Made by a program: the position numbers and the translations under genes
NCBI GenBank assembly: GCA_964019335.1
Contig: OZ025702.1
Location: 223,501 to 287,500 of the forward strand
Direction: 5' to 3'
Length of the DNA stretch: 64,000 nucleotides
Origin: Diplonema japonicum
Lineage: Eukaryota; Euglenozoa; Diplonemea; Diplonemida; Diplonemidae
Part shown: positions 50,600 through 61,264 of the stretch, in pieces
Layout of the letters: each line of letters opens with the position of its first letter
Position numbering within the stretch: position 1 is the stretch's first letter
The notes under the pieces: generated by a model
The model's database searches: none
The model's input: only the letters and a program-made list of their open reading frames with translations
What the model was told of the DNA's origin: nothing

Positions 50600-51388
50600 A
50601 TGTTCATGTACAACATGTCGGGGCGGGATGATCCTGCCAGGGCTATTGACGCAAAGGTTGGGAAGCTGATGCACGACCCTCAGGTGGAGACGTTCAAGGC
50701 GAAGGACATCAACGTGGTGGCGCAAGAGAGAGACGCAGACGAAGACATGGGCACGACCATCATGGCGACGGTGTTTGCTGATGGAGCGATACTAGCGAGC
50801 GACACAAGAACCAGCGCAGGGCCTGTCATCATGGACTATGCAGGACCGAAGATCATGAGGATCACTGACAACATCCACGTGAGCAGGTGCGGGAACGCAG
50901 CCGACTCCCAGCAATTGATCGAACTCGTCGCGAAATACGTCAAAAACCTGGAACTCCAAAGGGGCACCCCTGTGCCTGTTGAGGTCGCTGCCCGTCTCTT
51001 CGAACAAGTTGTCTTCCACAACAGATCGCACATCGGGAGCGCCTTCATCGTTGCCGGGTGGGATGAGGCCAACGGTGGACAAGTCTACGCTGTCACCTCA
51101 GACGGGCTCAAAGCAAAAGTTACCCACAGTGTGATGGGCAGCGGTTCTGTTTTCATCTTCGGTTGGATTGATTCCACATACAAGCCTGACATGAGCGAGG
51201 CAGAGTGCCTTGCATGGGTCAAGCAAGCTGTTTCTTACGCCAAGGCCCGTGACTCCTCCTCAGGTGGTGCCACCCGAACTCGTAGCATCACCAAAGACGG
51301 TTACACCGAAGACTTCATCAACTGGGAAGAGAGCCCTTACGTTCTTGAGAAGGACCCCAACTTTGCTAAGATGAACGCGCAGGTGTGA
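50600..51388 (+). CDS. PSMB6: 20S proteasome subunit beta 1 (caspase-like, PSMB6 type)
   Basis: 262 aa from ATG 50600 (alternatives at 50606 and 50615, all after the AAACAG acceptor at about 50588). The propeptide of about 50 residues ends Gly before the catalytic Thr in DMG-TTIMATVFADG, where autocatalytic cleavage exposes Thr1. The remaining active-site residues are present: Asp17 (ASDTRTS), Lys33 (GPKIMRI), Ser129 (GSGSVFIFG) and the SSGG loop. IVAGWDEANGGQVYAV and YGRV-like blocks fit beta1 rather than beta2 or beta5 (no CVLGVD or GTTTLAF type). So this is an active peptidase subunit cleaving after acidic residues in the 26S proteasome. The C-terminus has an extra segment (DFINWEESPYVLEKDP) compared with human PSMB6. 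Confidence 0.93.
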   Translation: MFMYNMSGRDDPARAIDAKVGKLMHDPQVETFKAKDINVVAQERDADEDMGTTIMATVFADGAILASDTRTSAGPVIMDYAGPKIMRITDNIHVSRCGNAADSQQLIELVAKYVKNLELQRGTPVPVEVAARLFEQVVFHNRSHIGSAFIVAGWDEANGGQVYAVTSDGLKAKVTHSVMGSGSVFIFGWIDSTYKPDMSEAECLAWVKQAVSYAKARDSSSGGATRTRSITKDGYTEDFINWEESPYVLEKDPNFAKMNAQV

Positions 51389-52377
51389 TTCGATATAAAA
51401 AAAAAAAAAAAAACCAGAAAATACCGCATGCTGCAACAACTTCGACGATGTACTAGGATTAGAATGATTTTTTTTTTTTGATTTTTCTCTTTTTCTCATA
51501 AAGGGGCTAGATCGGTAGTAGAATTGGAAAAAAAGGGGGGGGGGGTGAAGAGAAAAAATACACAATTGGAGAAAGGGTGGGATACTTAAGGGCATAGTTG
51601 CAACAAAAAGAGAAGAATGATGATATGATTAGTGTAGTTTTTTCTTTTTCTTTTTTTTTTCTTTGGAAGGAAAGAGGAAGGGCGGGAGGATGGACTTCTT
51701 ATCCCACTCCCCCCCACCCCACTCCTCTTTTTTTTTTCTAACCTTGAGTGTTTCCCCGCTTTATGTTTTTTTATATTTTCTTTCTTAACTAACACCCTTC
51801 TTTATAAAAAAAACTTCCCCTCCCGTACCTCCCCGTTTCTTTTCTCCGGGGAAAGGGGGGGCTTAACTTTTCCCCCCCCCTCTTTTTACTTTTGAATAGA
51901 GATTTTCTCATCCCCACCATTCTTCCCCCCCCTTTTTTTTAATTTTCTCAATTTTACCCTGCGCGAGAAATACAGGGGTTTTGATTTAAAAAAAAAAAAA
52001 AAAACTTTCCCGTATCCGCTTCCGCTCCTGTGACTAAGCACAGGCGGACCCAAAGAAAGAATGATGAAGAAAACCGCCCAAGGAGCCCCAAGGCACCAAG
52101 GAAAAACATAGGAGAGGAAACGAGTAGATAACCGAAATAGAAACACCACGCATCACTGGGGGAGAGGCCCTCGACAAAGCGTCTTGTGAAGTTCGCTCCA
52201 GGCAGGCGTCTCGGGTGCGTCAGGGTATTCCGAAGCCACTTCGCTAAAGCGATAAGTGTGCTTTTTTGCGCCCACCCAGTGTGCTTAGTGTAATGTCCAA
52301 GAGAGGGGAAAAAAAGGAACACATACACGTAAAAAAAAAAAAAAGAAGAAGAAGAAAAAAAAAAAAAAAAAGGGAAA
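51389..52377. other. Spacer; 280 bp of unexplained normal-complexity sequence
   Basis: Homopolymer-rich to about 52005. Positions 52010-52290 have ordinary composition but no frame longer than about 20 codons from an ATG on the + strand; this may be leader or a non-coding RNA. TGCGCCCACCCAG ending at about 52280 is a possible acceptor for the PI-PLC gene. Confidence 0.4.
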
Positions 52378-55123
52378 ATGGGACAAGTGTGCTGCGGGGG
52401 GAAAACGAAACACGCGGGGGCGGCGACAGAAGATGCTCGGCCGGACAGAACGTTGGAAGCATTGTGCGCGCAAGAGAAGGTGATGGTGAGCAAGGTGAAG
52501 AAGCACCTCAGAAACGTTGTCCCAGGGCTGTTGATGTACGTGCTCGTGGAGAAGGTAGGCGACAGTCTAGACGCAGGCACGGAGGCGGAAATCGAAGAGA
52601 AAAGGATAGAGATTTTGCAGACGGTGATAAACACACTGCGACACGCCTTGATATCGTACAGCAAGGCGTACCGAGGGGACACGAACTGGTTCAAGATCAG
52701 CCTGACCAGCAAGGAGGCCATGATGCTGCTGAACGCTTACGTGACAGACAAGCACAACAACCTTTTATCGATCAAGGTTTTCCCCACAAAACCGCAACAG
52801 GAGTTCTCCAAAAGGTTCGTCGCACACTTCAAGCTTGTCTGGGAGAAGACAACCGAAGGCGTCGACATCAAACAGACCTTCACAGGCGTCTACTGGAAGG
52901 AAACCGCCTCCCTCTGCGACTTCTTCATGCAAGCCGACACCGACGCTGGCGGCGACCTCGACGTCGATGAAATCGAGAAAATCATGCACAAGCAAAACAT
53001 CGGCCTAGAAGGCGCACGTCTCCGCAGGCTCATCATGAAAGAGGATCAATCCGCCGATGGCCGGCTTGATTTCAAGGAGTACATCTCTTTCTTCCTCAAA
53101 ATCACCGAGAAGCGGTACATCCAACAAGTTCTCTTTAGAAAATACGTGAAGTCCGAACCGGGCCAGATCATGAAATCCGGGCAGTTCCACGAATTCCTCA
53201 CAACCTCGCAAGGGTACAACGGTGACTTTAAGGACACATGCAAAATGCTGGCTAAAATGAAGGAGTGCGGCATGGCAGTGAGGTACAAGGGGGGCGACGG
53301 TTCGGAACAAATCGGCCTCTCGTCACGTCACTTTGCACAGTTTCTGACGAGCTTCCCCGCAAACCACGAGGAGGAGAAGGCGTGGGCCACGAAGGAGATC
53401 CCTCACAACTCCTGCTACGACCCATCATACACGACAAAGGTGTACCAGGACATGAACCAGCCTTTAACAGATTACTTCATTGCGTCAAGCCACAACACTT
53501 ACCTTGACAACGGTCAGCTTACCGGGAAATCCTCTGCCGTCGCCTATCAAAACGCTTTGATGCTTGGATGCCGGTGCCTTGAGATCGATTGCTGGGATGG
53601 TGACGATGGCGAACCAATAGTGTACCACGGGCACACCCTGACCACGAAGGTGAAGTTCGAAGAGGTTATCAAAACCATCGACAAGTACGCCTTCAAACGA
53701 TCGCAGTACCCTGTCATCCTTTCCCTCGAAGTGCACACCTCCCCCGATCAGCAGACCAAGATGGGGCAGATCATGAAGCAGGTTTTCAGAAGAAAGGGTC
53801 CCGATGGGACGCTGCACTCCATCCTGCAACCCCCCATTGCCTACACGGATCATAAGAGAACAGCTGCAGACTTCACACCAGACGGGCTGAAGGGTAAAAT
53901 CCTCGTCAAGGGGAAAATCCTGTGCCAGGAGGACGGGCCGGATCTTTTCGACGAACACATCAAGCTCGTGAAGGAAATGACAATGCAGCAGCCTGAGAAC
54001 AAAGTATGCCATTTCAAAAAAAAAAAAAAAAAAAAAAAAAAATTCTTTTTAAAGCAGCTGCACGTGGATGAAACAAGGGGAGCCGACGACGAGGATGACA
54101 CCCCAGCCGAGGTGTCCAACGAAATTGAAAAATGCGAAGGGACGAAAAAGGTTAGGCTCTCCCCGGAGCTCTCCAGCTGCGTGTGGATGAAGTCCGTTCA
54201 CTACCGAGGCTATGAGGGGACCAAGTCGAAGGGGAACCACTGGGATGTGAGCTCGTTCACAGAGACATCCGTTGAAAAGCACTACTCGAGTGAGAAGTCG
54301 CGCGAGGAGTACTCCCAGTCCAACAAGATCCTCTTCGCAAGAATCTACCCATCGGGCACCCGCGTCAACTCTGACAACTACCACCCGCAGATCTCTTGGA
54401 ACATGGGGTGTCAGATCGTGGCGCTGAACTATCAAATCGAACACAACAAATCGGCGGAGCTCCGGTACAATTTGGGGAAGTTCCTTGACAATGGGAAGTG
54501 CGGGTATCTGATCAAGCCACCCCCGTTGATAGACCCCTCTAGAAAGCACAACGATTTTCACGATGCCACGGTCGTGACAGTGGAGGTGTTACAAGGGTAT
54601 GTGTAAGAAAAAAAAAAAAAAAAAAAAAAAAGATTCCGTCTCCCGAAACCGAAATCGGAGTCTGAGGGCGAGAAAATCGACCCGTACGTAAGGGTGACCA
54701 TGAATGGGATAGAAGGCGATACGAAAAAGGGCCACGCAACAAGGGTCGTGGACGACAACGGATGGAATCCTGAATTCTTCAGCATTTCTGAGAACAAGCG
54801 GAAGGAGAAAGCTCTCTGCGAGACACACATCAAGAAAGACTCACCGAACACCTCTGGTAGCACTGTCTTCAAGTTTAACGTTCAATCTGTTGACTTGGCA
54901 GTTCTCACTATTCAGGTTTGGGACCAGGACGTAGCTGACGATGACTTCATTGGTGAAGCAGTTATTCCTGTGAAGTGTCTGCGGAAAGGTATGCAGGGGG
55001 GGTTTTTTTTTTTTTATTCCCGCAGGTTACCGTTCCGTTCCCCTTAAATCCGAGGTTTTCGTGCAGCTTGACTCAATGGTCTTCTGTAGGTTCGATGTAG
55101 AGGCGCCTAGCAAGTCGGCGTAG
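52378..55123 (+). CDS. Phosphoinositide-specific phospholipase C (4 exons)
   Basis: Exons 52378-54003, 54055-54596, 54633-54988 and 55026-55123 give 873 aa. The introns are 51, 36 and 37 nt; the first two are almost pure A runs. It hydrolyses PIP2 to IP3 and diacylglycerol at membranes. MGQVCC has Gly2 for N-myristoylation and Cys5/6 for palmitoylation, as in Trypanosoma cruzi PI-PLC. An atypical N-region lacks an evident PH domain. EF-hand-like loops lie at about residues 186-204 (DTDAGGDLDVDE) and 222-236. The X domain (about 359-500) has ASSHNTYL (His372), CLEIDCWDG (Glu402, Asp404) and YHGHT (His417), the catalytic set. The Y domain follows (SCVWMKSVHYRGYEG, NPQISWNMGCQ-like block, GYLIKPP). 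The C2 domain lies across exons 2-4 (GFRLPKP, DPYVRVTMNG, WNPEF, VWDQDVADDDFIG, GYRSVPL). Splicing is needed to restore VLQG-FRLPKP and LRK-GYRSVPL. Confidence 0.92.
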
Positions 55124-55128
55124 AAAGT

Positions 55129-55165
<37 letters not shown>

Positions 55166-56638
55166 ATCTTCCCCTTACTTCTCCTTTTCTTCTTCACACT
55201 GTTTATGAACTTTTTTTCCTCATTGGGGTTGGTGTATCTTTTCATTTATGTTTTTCTTTTTTTCTTTTTTTCCTCCCCCTCTTTTTCTTTAAAATAATAT
55301 TTAAAGAAAAAAAAAAAAGAAAAAAAAAAAAACGAATACAAGAAAAAGAGGGAAAAAAAAAAGATTGTATTCATCTGGTAAACGTAATTTTAGGTTTTCC
55401 GCCGGCCACCCTCTCCCCCTCACTTCCTCACCCTCTCTTGCTCCGTGCTTCTGTCCAGATTCCTGACCTTGTAGGAGAAGATTAAAAAAAATAAAAATAA
55501 AACGCAAAAAAAAAAAAAAAAAAAAAAGAAAAAAAAGAAAAAATGCAGCCGGTTATTCAGGCTCAAAATGCAAATGTGTCCCCCCCCTCCTCCCCTCCCT
55601 TTCTTCATCCCGCCTTTCGTGGTGTGAGAAACAAAACAAAATATACATACACGTACTTCCTTACATTGCTTTCTGTTTCCCTTAAGACCAGGCAACTTCT
55701 TCTTTCATGGTTGGTGCAGATGATTATTATTATTTTTTTTTCCTCCATTTTCATTTAGACCTCTGATACGGGCTATGTCACTAATGGTGGTGGATAGAAA
55801 AATCCAAAGGAGTAACTTACAGAGCTTTGGGTGAGTCTCCCCACCCACTCCCCCCACGACATAAAAGTAAAGTGTGCTGGCGGCTAATAAATCCCAAAAT
55901 CTGCCACTTCCGCCAACATGTGTAGGTAGAAAAAAAAAAAAAAAAAAAAAAAAAGAATAGAGAAGAAAAAAAAAAAAGAAACCAAACAAAAAAAGAAATG
56001 GTAAAAGAAAAAAAGGGAGGAAGAAAAGAAAAAAAGAAAACAAAAAAAGCACGCCAGCGAACAGTATAGCGGGGATTAACAAAAGGGAAGAGGGGGGGGG
56101 GGGGGGGGGAGGGATAAGAAGAAAAAAAGAAGAAAAAGTGAGAAGAAGAAGAAGGGTGATTGTAGAATTTGCCCCCTCCTCCCAGTCCCACAGTATATTT
56201 CTGGTTTTTTTTTCTTTTTTTTTTTCCAACCCTTAGGCCGCCAAACGCGTTTGCGTTGAATGCGCTATTCGTGCGCTCTGCATACCAGAACGAGGGGGTA
56301 CCTTCTATACCGCCAATTGGTATAGAAGATGCCCAGCGCTGTGGAACGATCCGTAAGACCCGGCGGGATGGTCGCCAAAACTTTTTTTTGTTTCCGCCTA
56401 AGGGTTAAAAAAAATTCTTTTTTTGTTTTCTTTCCCTCATATATATTTTTGTTCGCCCTGCATCCTCCCCTTTTAACTTCTACTGTTTTCTTCTCCTTGT
56501 TTTTTTTTTTTTCTTTCTTTTTTTTTTTTTTTCTTCTTCTTTTCTCCCCTCCCTCCACCCTGTCGCGTTATAAGTATTTTCAGTATTTTTCGAGAAAAAG
56601 ATTTTTTTTAAAAAAGAAATCTTATAATTACAGGTAAG
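55124..56638. other. Homopolymer-rich spacer
   Basis: T run 55131-55163, A runs, and a G run at about 56092-56110. A short inverted repeat lies at about 56304-56333 (CTTCTATACCGCCAATTGGTATAGAAG). The sequence just before the next gene ends ATTACAG followed by GTAAG and the ATG, giving an acceptor (56632-56633) with a 5-nt leader. No gene is seen. Confidence 0.6.
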
Positions 56639-58908
56639 ATGAAGGAGCGCAACCAGAAAGCCGATGCAGTTATCGTGGTTCTGGCTCTGGCTGTCCTCGT
56701 TCTCTTGATGCAGTTGATGTCGCTGGAGGCGGGCACGAAGCTGAAGGAAGGCCTGAAGAGCACGAAGGCGAGAAAGACGTTCAGCTCACCACGGGAGTCG
56801 TCCCACACCACCGGAGAGCCTTACTTCAACTTCAAACCCCTTCCAGCAATCATCCTGAAAACAGAGAAAAACACGGAAAAAATAGAAACCAAACAGGAAA
56901 CCGGAAGCTCATCCACCGGCTCCGAATCACAGGGAAGCAGCAGCAGTGAAAACAATGAAAGCGAAGACAAAGAAAAAGAAGAAGAGCAAATTGAAAAGCG
57001 GGATTATAAAAAGCGGGAAAAAGAGCTTGACATAGACACCATGGAGGGCCTCCTGGATTTCGACGGGACGGGTTTCGCCGAAGAACAAGGAGAAGAGGAG
57101 GAGGAAGACAGCAGCAAAGGACCTCCGAAGAGCCTTAAAAACCTCGAAAACGCAGCGATCTTAATCCTCGCGTACAACAGGCCCGAGTCGCTGCAGAAGA
57201 CTGTCGACAAGCTGATGGGCGCTGCAATGTTCACAGACATCAAGACATACATTTCAATAGACGGTTCCGACCCCGCAACCGTGGAGGTTATTGATTCCTT
57301 CTCAGACCGCGGGATCCACCGACTGGACCACCCAAGGAAGGTTTTGCATACTATTAGCAAAATGGCCAGCGGGTCAGACAGAACCACTCAAGCCAAGGCA
57401 CCCGGCACCATGTACCTTGCCGCCCACTACAAATGGGCGTTGAACGAAGTTCTCAAAAAACGCGGGCACAGCCATGCGATCATCATCGAGGACGACATGC
57501 TTGTCAGCAAGGACTTCATCTCCCTCTTCGAACAGACCGCCCCACTCCTCGACAAGGATCCTTCCTTGTGGTGTGTGTCCTCTTGGAACGACAACGGGTA
57601 CAAGCAACTCGACCTGCCTGATAACATGCTGTTCCGGACGTCCTTCTTCCCAGGACTTGGTTGGATGCTGAAGAAAGAGCTTTGGGAAGAGCTGTCAGAG
57701 CGGTTCCCTGCTGACCAGTGGGACCACTGGATGCGTGTGCACACCACCTCTAAGGGGCGTGAGTGCGTCGTCCCGTTCAAAAGCAGGAACTACAACATCG
57801 GGTCCGGCGGTGCCAACTCCAACCCGCAGTTTTTCAGGAAGTACCTTCAGAACATTGCGTCGTACGACGGGCCGCCTGTGCGGTTCAAGAACGTCCCCGC
57901 TCTTGGCATCACCGAGTACACGCGGTACGTGAAGCGCAAGCTTGCGAAAGCGACGTACGTGCAAGACACAGCACTGCAGCTCTCTCAGGACGACGAAGAA
58001 CCCTCGTGGGCGGACGGTGCCAAGGTTGTAGCGGTCCCTTACTACCGTGAGAGATACGACAAGGTGGCGAAGCAGATGGGCCTGTACCCAACCTTGCGCT
58101 GCAGCCATCGCTACGCAAACATCTTCTACTACAAGGGTGTCATGGTGATCCTCATGGACAAGCGGTTGTCGCCGTACCTCCCTGACAACAAGAAGAGCAA
58201 TCCCGTGAATGGGTTGAAAGCGGTGGCGGCAGGGAAGCCTGGTGTGAGCTGCAATGATGTCTGTGAAGGGATGGAAGGTGGATGGGAATGCTCGAAGGGG
58301 CAGTTCGACTACGTCAACCAATGCAGAGTGCTGCAGAAGATGTTCGGGGGGTGTCAGAACGGGTGCAGGAGGGACTGGGGCAAGGACATCCCAAACTTCG
58401 AACACATAGGTGACGAGTCGCAATTTGGGGGGCACCAGTGTCTTGTGACGGAAGAAATTCCGACTTGCGAGGCAAGGCATCCAAAGACAGAAAGGGTCTG
58501 CCCCTGCATCCCACGTGGCAAAGCACAGGCACATTCGTCCCTTGTCCCAGCAGCTGCCAAGGTGCGTGGGCAGTCGTGCAACGAGGTCTGTACAGAGCTC
58601 TCTTCACAACATCGTTGCGATGAGTCACAGTTCCACTTCGTGAACACCTGCCAAGCATTGAAAGCCCACTTCGACTGCACTTCCTGCGAAGTTAACCAAG
58701 GCAAGGATATCCCCAACTTCGTATCCCACGAGCAAGGTACGCAACAAATAACAAAAAAACAAAAAACACAGATGCCAATCACGGCAGGTGCCTTACACAA
58801 AGAGCAGCTCCCACTTGCGATGGGTCTCATAAAAACACGCAGAGGGTATGGATCATAATTAATGCTAATAAACCTTCACAGCTTTGTCCCTGCGTGCTGA
58901 AAGAGTAA
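56639..58908 (+). CDS. GT13 (GnT-I-like) glycosyltransferase with duplicated Cys-rich tail (3 exons)
   Basis: Exons 56639-58736, 58772-58845 and 58882-58908 give 732 aa. The introns are 35 nt (GTACGC ... ACACAG) and 36 nt (GTATGG, GCTAAT, TTCACAG). Type II membrane topology: cytosolic MKERNQK, then AVIVVLALAVLVLLMQLM, then a Glu/Ser-rich stem. The catalytic domain (about 170-470) matches GlcNAc-transferase I (MGAT1) and POMGNT1: AAILILAYNRPESL, HAIIIEDDMLVSKDF with the EDD metal site, WCVSSWNDNGY, FRTSFFPGLGWML and WDHWMR. It adds GlcNAc to mannose in the Golgi. The tail carries two copies of a Cys-rich unit (GVSCNDVCEG ... GKDIPNFEH ... CLVTEEIPTCEARH ... CPC and GQSCNEVCTE ... GKDIPNFVSH ... 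CLTQRAAPTCDGSH ... CPC) resembling the C-terminal part of MGAT5/GT18 enzymes. The second copy is complete only after splicing. Confidence 0.85.
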
Positions 58909-59089
58909 TTTCCCCGCTTCCCCATTTCCCCCTCCCCTCTTCTACCTAATACGACTAAGGACCCCCTAAGTCCCCCATTTTCACTCTTTTAAACAGTCTA
59001 GAGCACAATGCCTCGTAGTTATTACTATTAATCGATGCGAGAGTTTGCATTTCCTTGGGGGAAAAAAAAAAGAAAAAAAGGATAGTGAG

Positions 59090-61264
59090 ATGAAGTTTTT
59101 CCTAGCGCTGCTTGCAGCAGCGAGTAGCGCAAGCGGGCTGTGCAGCACGTGGGATAGTGACCCGGTGTCGTGTGTGCGGGCGTACAATGTTGTGTGGGAC
59201 AACCTACTTCCAGAGAGCAGCAGCACGTGGGTGAACACGATGCCTATCGGTAATGGTGTGGTTGCAGCAAACGTTTGGTCTGATGGAATCGACACGGTGT
59301 CTCTGTTGATCTCATCCACAGAGGCATGGAATGAGGCGTCGCAAATCATCAAAGTGGGCATCGTAGACGTGAAGTTTTCGCCGCCGCCCACAGACAAGAC
59401 GTTCAAGCAGACGCTTGACGTTGGCACAGGCACCATCTCCATCACCATGGGCAGCCTCACAGCCACCGTGTGGGTCGACGCCAACAGCAACACTTTTGTG
59501 GTGGACCATGCTTCAACCGATTCCACTGCATACACAGCCGCCTCCACCATCACCCTGGCACGCCCTACTGAGGTCAAGGGCTTCAAGGGCCAGTTCGAGT
59601 GTGAAAACTACGACATCTCTGCTGACGTTATGGTGACGACGCCCAAGGGCCACGCCTTCTACCACAGGAATGTTGCCAACTTCAACGGACAGAACTACTT
59701 CAAGAACATGGTCTTCGAGCAGAACCTCGGTAACGCTACCTACAGTTCCATCCCCAACCGCCTCGAGAATCGCACCACAGGCGGGTTGGTGAGCACTGAC
59801 GGCACCAAGACCCTCGTCACCGTCCTCACCGCCCAGACCGCGGCTGTGGGCGACTGGACCGCCCAAATCCAAAGCCTCGTGCAAACTCCTTCCAAAGCCA
59901 GCCACGACGCTTGGTGGGCGTCCTTCTGGGCCAGGTCGCACCTCGAGACGTCCGACTCCACTGTGTCGAGGCAGTACTTCCTGCAGAGGTACCTCCAGGC
60001 GTGCCAGGCACGCTCCCCGTTTCCTGTCAAGTTCAACGGGATGCTCTTCACGTCTCTCAAACCGCCGCAGGTTGACTACCGCCAGTGGGGCGGGAGGAAC
60101 TGGTGGCAGAATGCTCGTCTGCCGTATTACAACATGCTCCCCGCCGGAGATGTCGACATGTTGCAGACGCTGCTGGACAGCTTCCTGGCCACGCTGCCGC
60201 AGGCCAAGGCTACCACGCAGCATTACTACAACATCACGGGTGCCTTCTGGAATGAGTATACCGATTCTTTGTTCGGGACCACCCACGCCCAGTCATACGG
60301 CTGCAACAGAGGGGGTGTGAGCTCCCCGCCTTACTGGTGGATGTCTGACAGGTGGAACCACTACAACTTCCAAGGATCGCTTGACCTGTCGCTGCTTGCG
60401 TTGGACTACTACTCCCACACCGGCGACGACAAGTACCTCACCATCGCCGACGAGGTGCTTGACTTCTACAGGCAGTTCCGTACGGCTAGGGATGCTAATG
60501 GCAAGATGGTGCTCTACCCGACACAGTCTTTGGAGACCTGGCAGTGCCCGAACTACCCGCCGGACCCGAAGAACTGCGCGACGAACGACCTCCCGACCAT
60601 CGCAGGGATGATGACAGTGTCGGAGAAGTTGCTGCAGACGTCGTACGGGAGTGCGCAGCAGAAGGCGAATTGGAAGGCGTTGCAGGCGATTATCCCGCCG
60701 CTGCCCATCAGCGGTGGCAAGCTGCAGCCGTGTGCAGTGTGCCCGCCGAGCACGTCGAACGTGGAGAACACTGAGCTCTATGCGGTGCACCCGTACAGGC
60801 GCTACACGGCAGGGAGGAACGTGTCGGACCTTGAAGTGGCAATCGAAGCTTTTAAGACAAAGAGGTTCACGAGCGATAACGGCTGGAACCAGAACATCAT
60901 GGATGCCGCCTTGCTGGGGCTGGCCTCGCAGGCGCAGGACTATGCAGTGAAGAGAGCGGCCGTCGGACCTGCCAATGGGTACAGGTTCCCTGCCTTCATG
61001 CCGCACGAGCAGGACTTCCCTCCCAGTGCCGACCACCTTGCTGTGTACAACAACGCGTTGGGGTACATGGTGCTGCAGGAAGATGAGACACCTGAACACA
61101 ACTTGAAGATTCTCCCTGCTTGGCCATGCAGCTGGGACCTTGCCTTCAAGCTCCACGGCCCACTCAACACCACTGTAACAGGCACTGTTGTTTCCAAGAA
61201 GATCACCTACACCGTTACTCCTGCAAGCCGTGCTGGCAACGTGCACGTGGTACCGTGTCAGTAA
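59090..61264 (+). CDS. Secreted six-hairpin glycosidase-like protein (DUF5703/GH95-like)
   Basis: 724 aa from ATG 59090; MKFFLALLAAASSASG is a signal peptide with cleavage before LC. The N-terminal beta domain (about 25-280) has YNVVWDNLLPESSSTW, NTMPIGNGVVAANVW and STEAWNEASQI, the pattern of DUF5703-type proteins and loosely of GH95 fucosidases (SMPLGNGDIG, then a TDAW motif). The C-terminal half is rich in Trp/Tyr and helix pairs (WGGRNWWQNARLPYYN, GAFWNEYTDSLFGT, YWWMSDRW, YSHTGDDKYL), as in (alpha/alpha)6 barrel hydrolases. GAFWNEYTD carries acidic residues that could be catalytic. It probably degrades extracellular or dietary polysaccharide. No membrane anchor. Such proteins are mostly bacterial, so horizontal transfer is likely, but composition here is host-like. 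Confidence 0.75.
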   Translation: MKFFLALLAAASSASGLCSTWDSDPVSCVRAYNVVWDNLLPESSSTWVNTMPIGNGVVAANVWSDGIDTVSLLISSTEAWNEASQIIKVGIVDVKFSPPPTDKTFKQTLDVGTGTISITMGSLTATVWVDANSNTFVVDHASTDSTAYTAASTITLARPTEVKGFKGQFECENYDISADVMVTTPKGHAFYHRNVANFNGQNYFKNMVFEQNLGNATYSSIPNRLENRTTGGLVSTDGTKTLVTVLTAQTAAVGDWTAQIQSLVQTPSKASHDAWWASFWARSHLETSDSTVSRQYFLQRYLQACQARSPFPVKFNGMLFTSLKPPQVDYRQWGGRNWWQNARLPYYNMLPAGDVDMLQTLLDSFLATLPQAKATTQHYYNITGAFWNEYTDSLFGTTHAQSYGCNRGGVSSPPYWWMSDRWNHYNFQGSLDLSLLALDYYSHTGDDKYLTIADEVLDFYRQFRTARDANGKMVLYPTQSLETWQCPNYPPDPKNCATNDLPTIAGMMTVSEKLLQTSYGSAQQKANWKALQAIIPPLPISGGKLQPCAVCPPSTSNVENTELYAVHPYRRYTAGRNVSDLEVAIEAFKTKRFTSDNGWNQNIMDAALLGLASQAQDYAVKRAAVGPANGYRFPAFMPHEQDFPPSADHLAVYNNALGYMVLQEDETPEHNLKILPAWPCSWDLAFKLHGPLNTTVTGTVVSKKITYTVTPASRAGNVHVVPCQ

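Noticed and set aside
54004-54632. PI-PLC read as a frameshifted or truncated pseudogene ending at 54606
   Set aside because: GT...AG boundaries at 54004-54054 and 54597-54632 restore the linker and C2 domain precisely, and a third intron leads to a natural C-terminus, so micro-introns explain it better.
57695-58534. Long minus-strand open frame opposite the glycosyltransferase
   Set aside because: Antisense shadow of a conserved coding region; no start context or family features.
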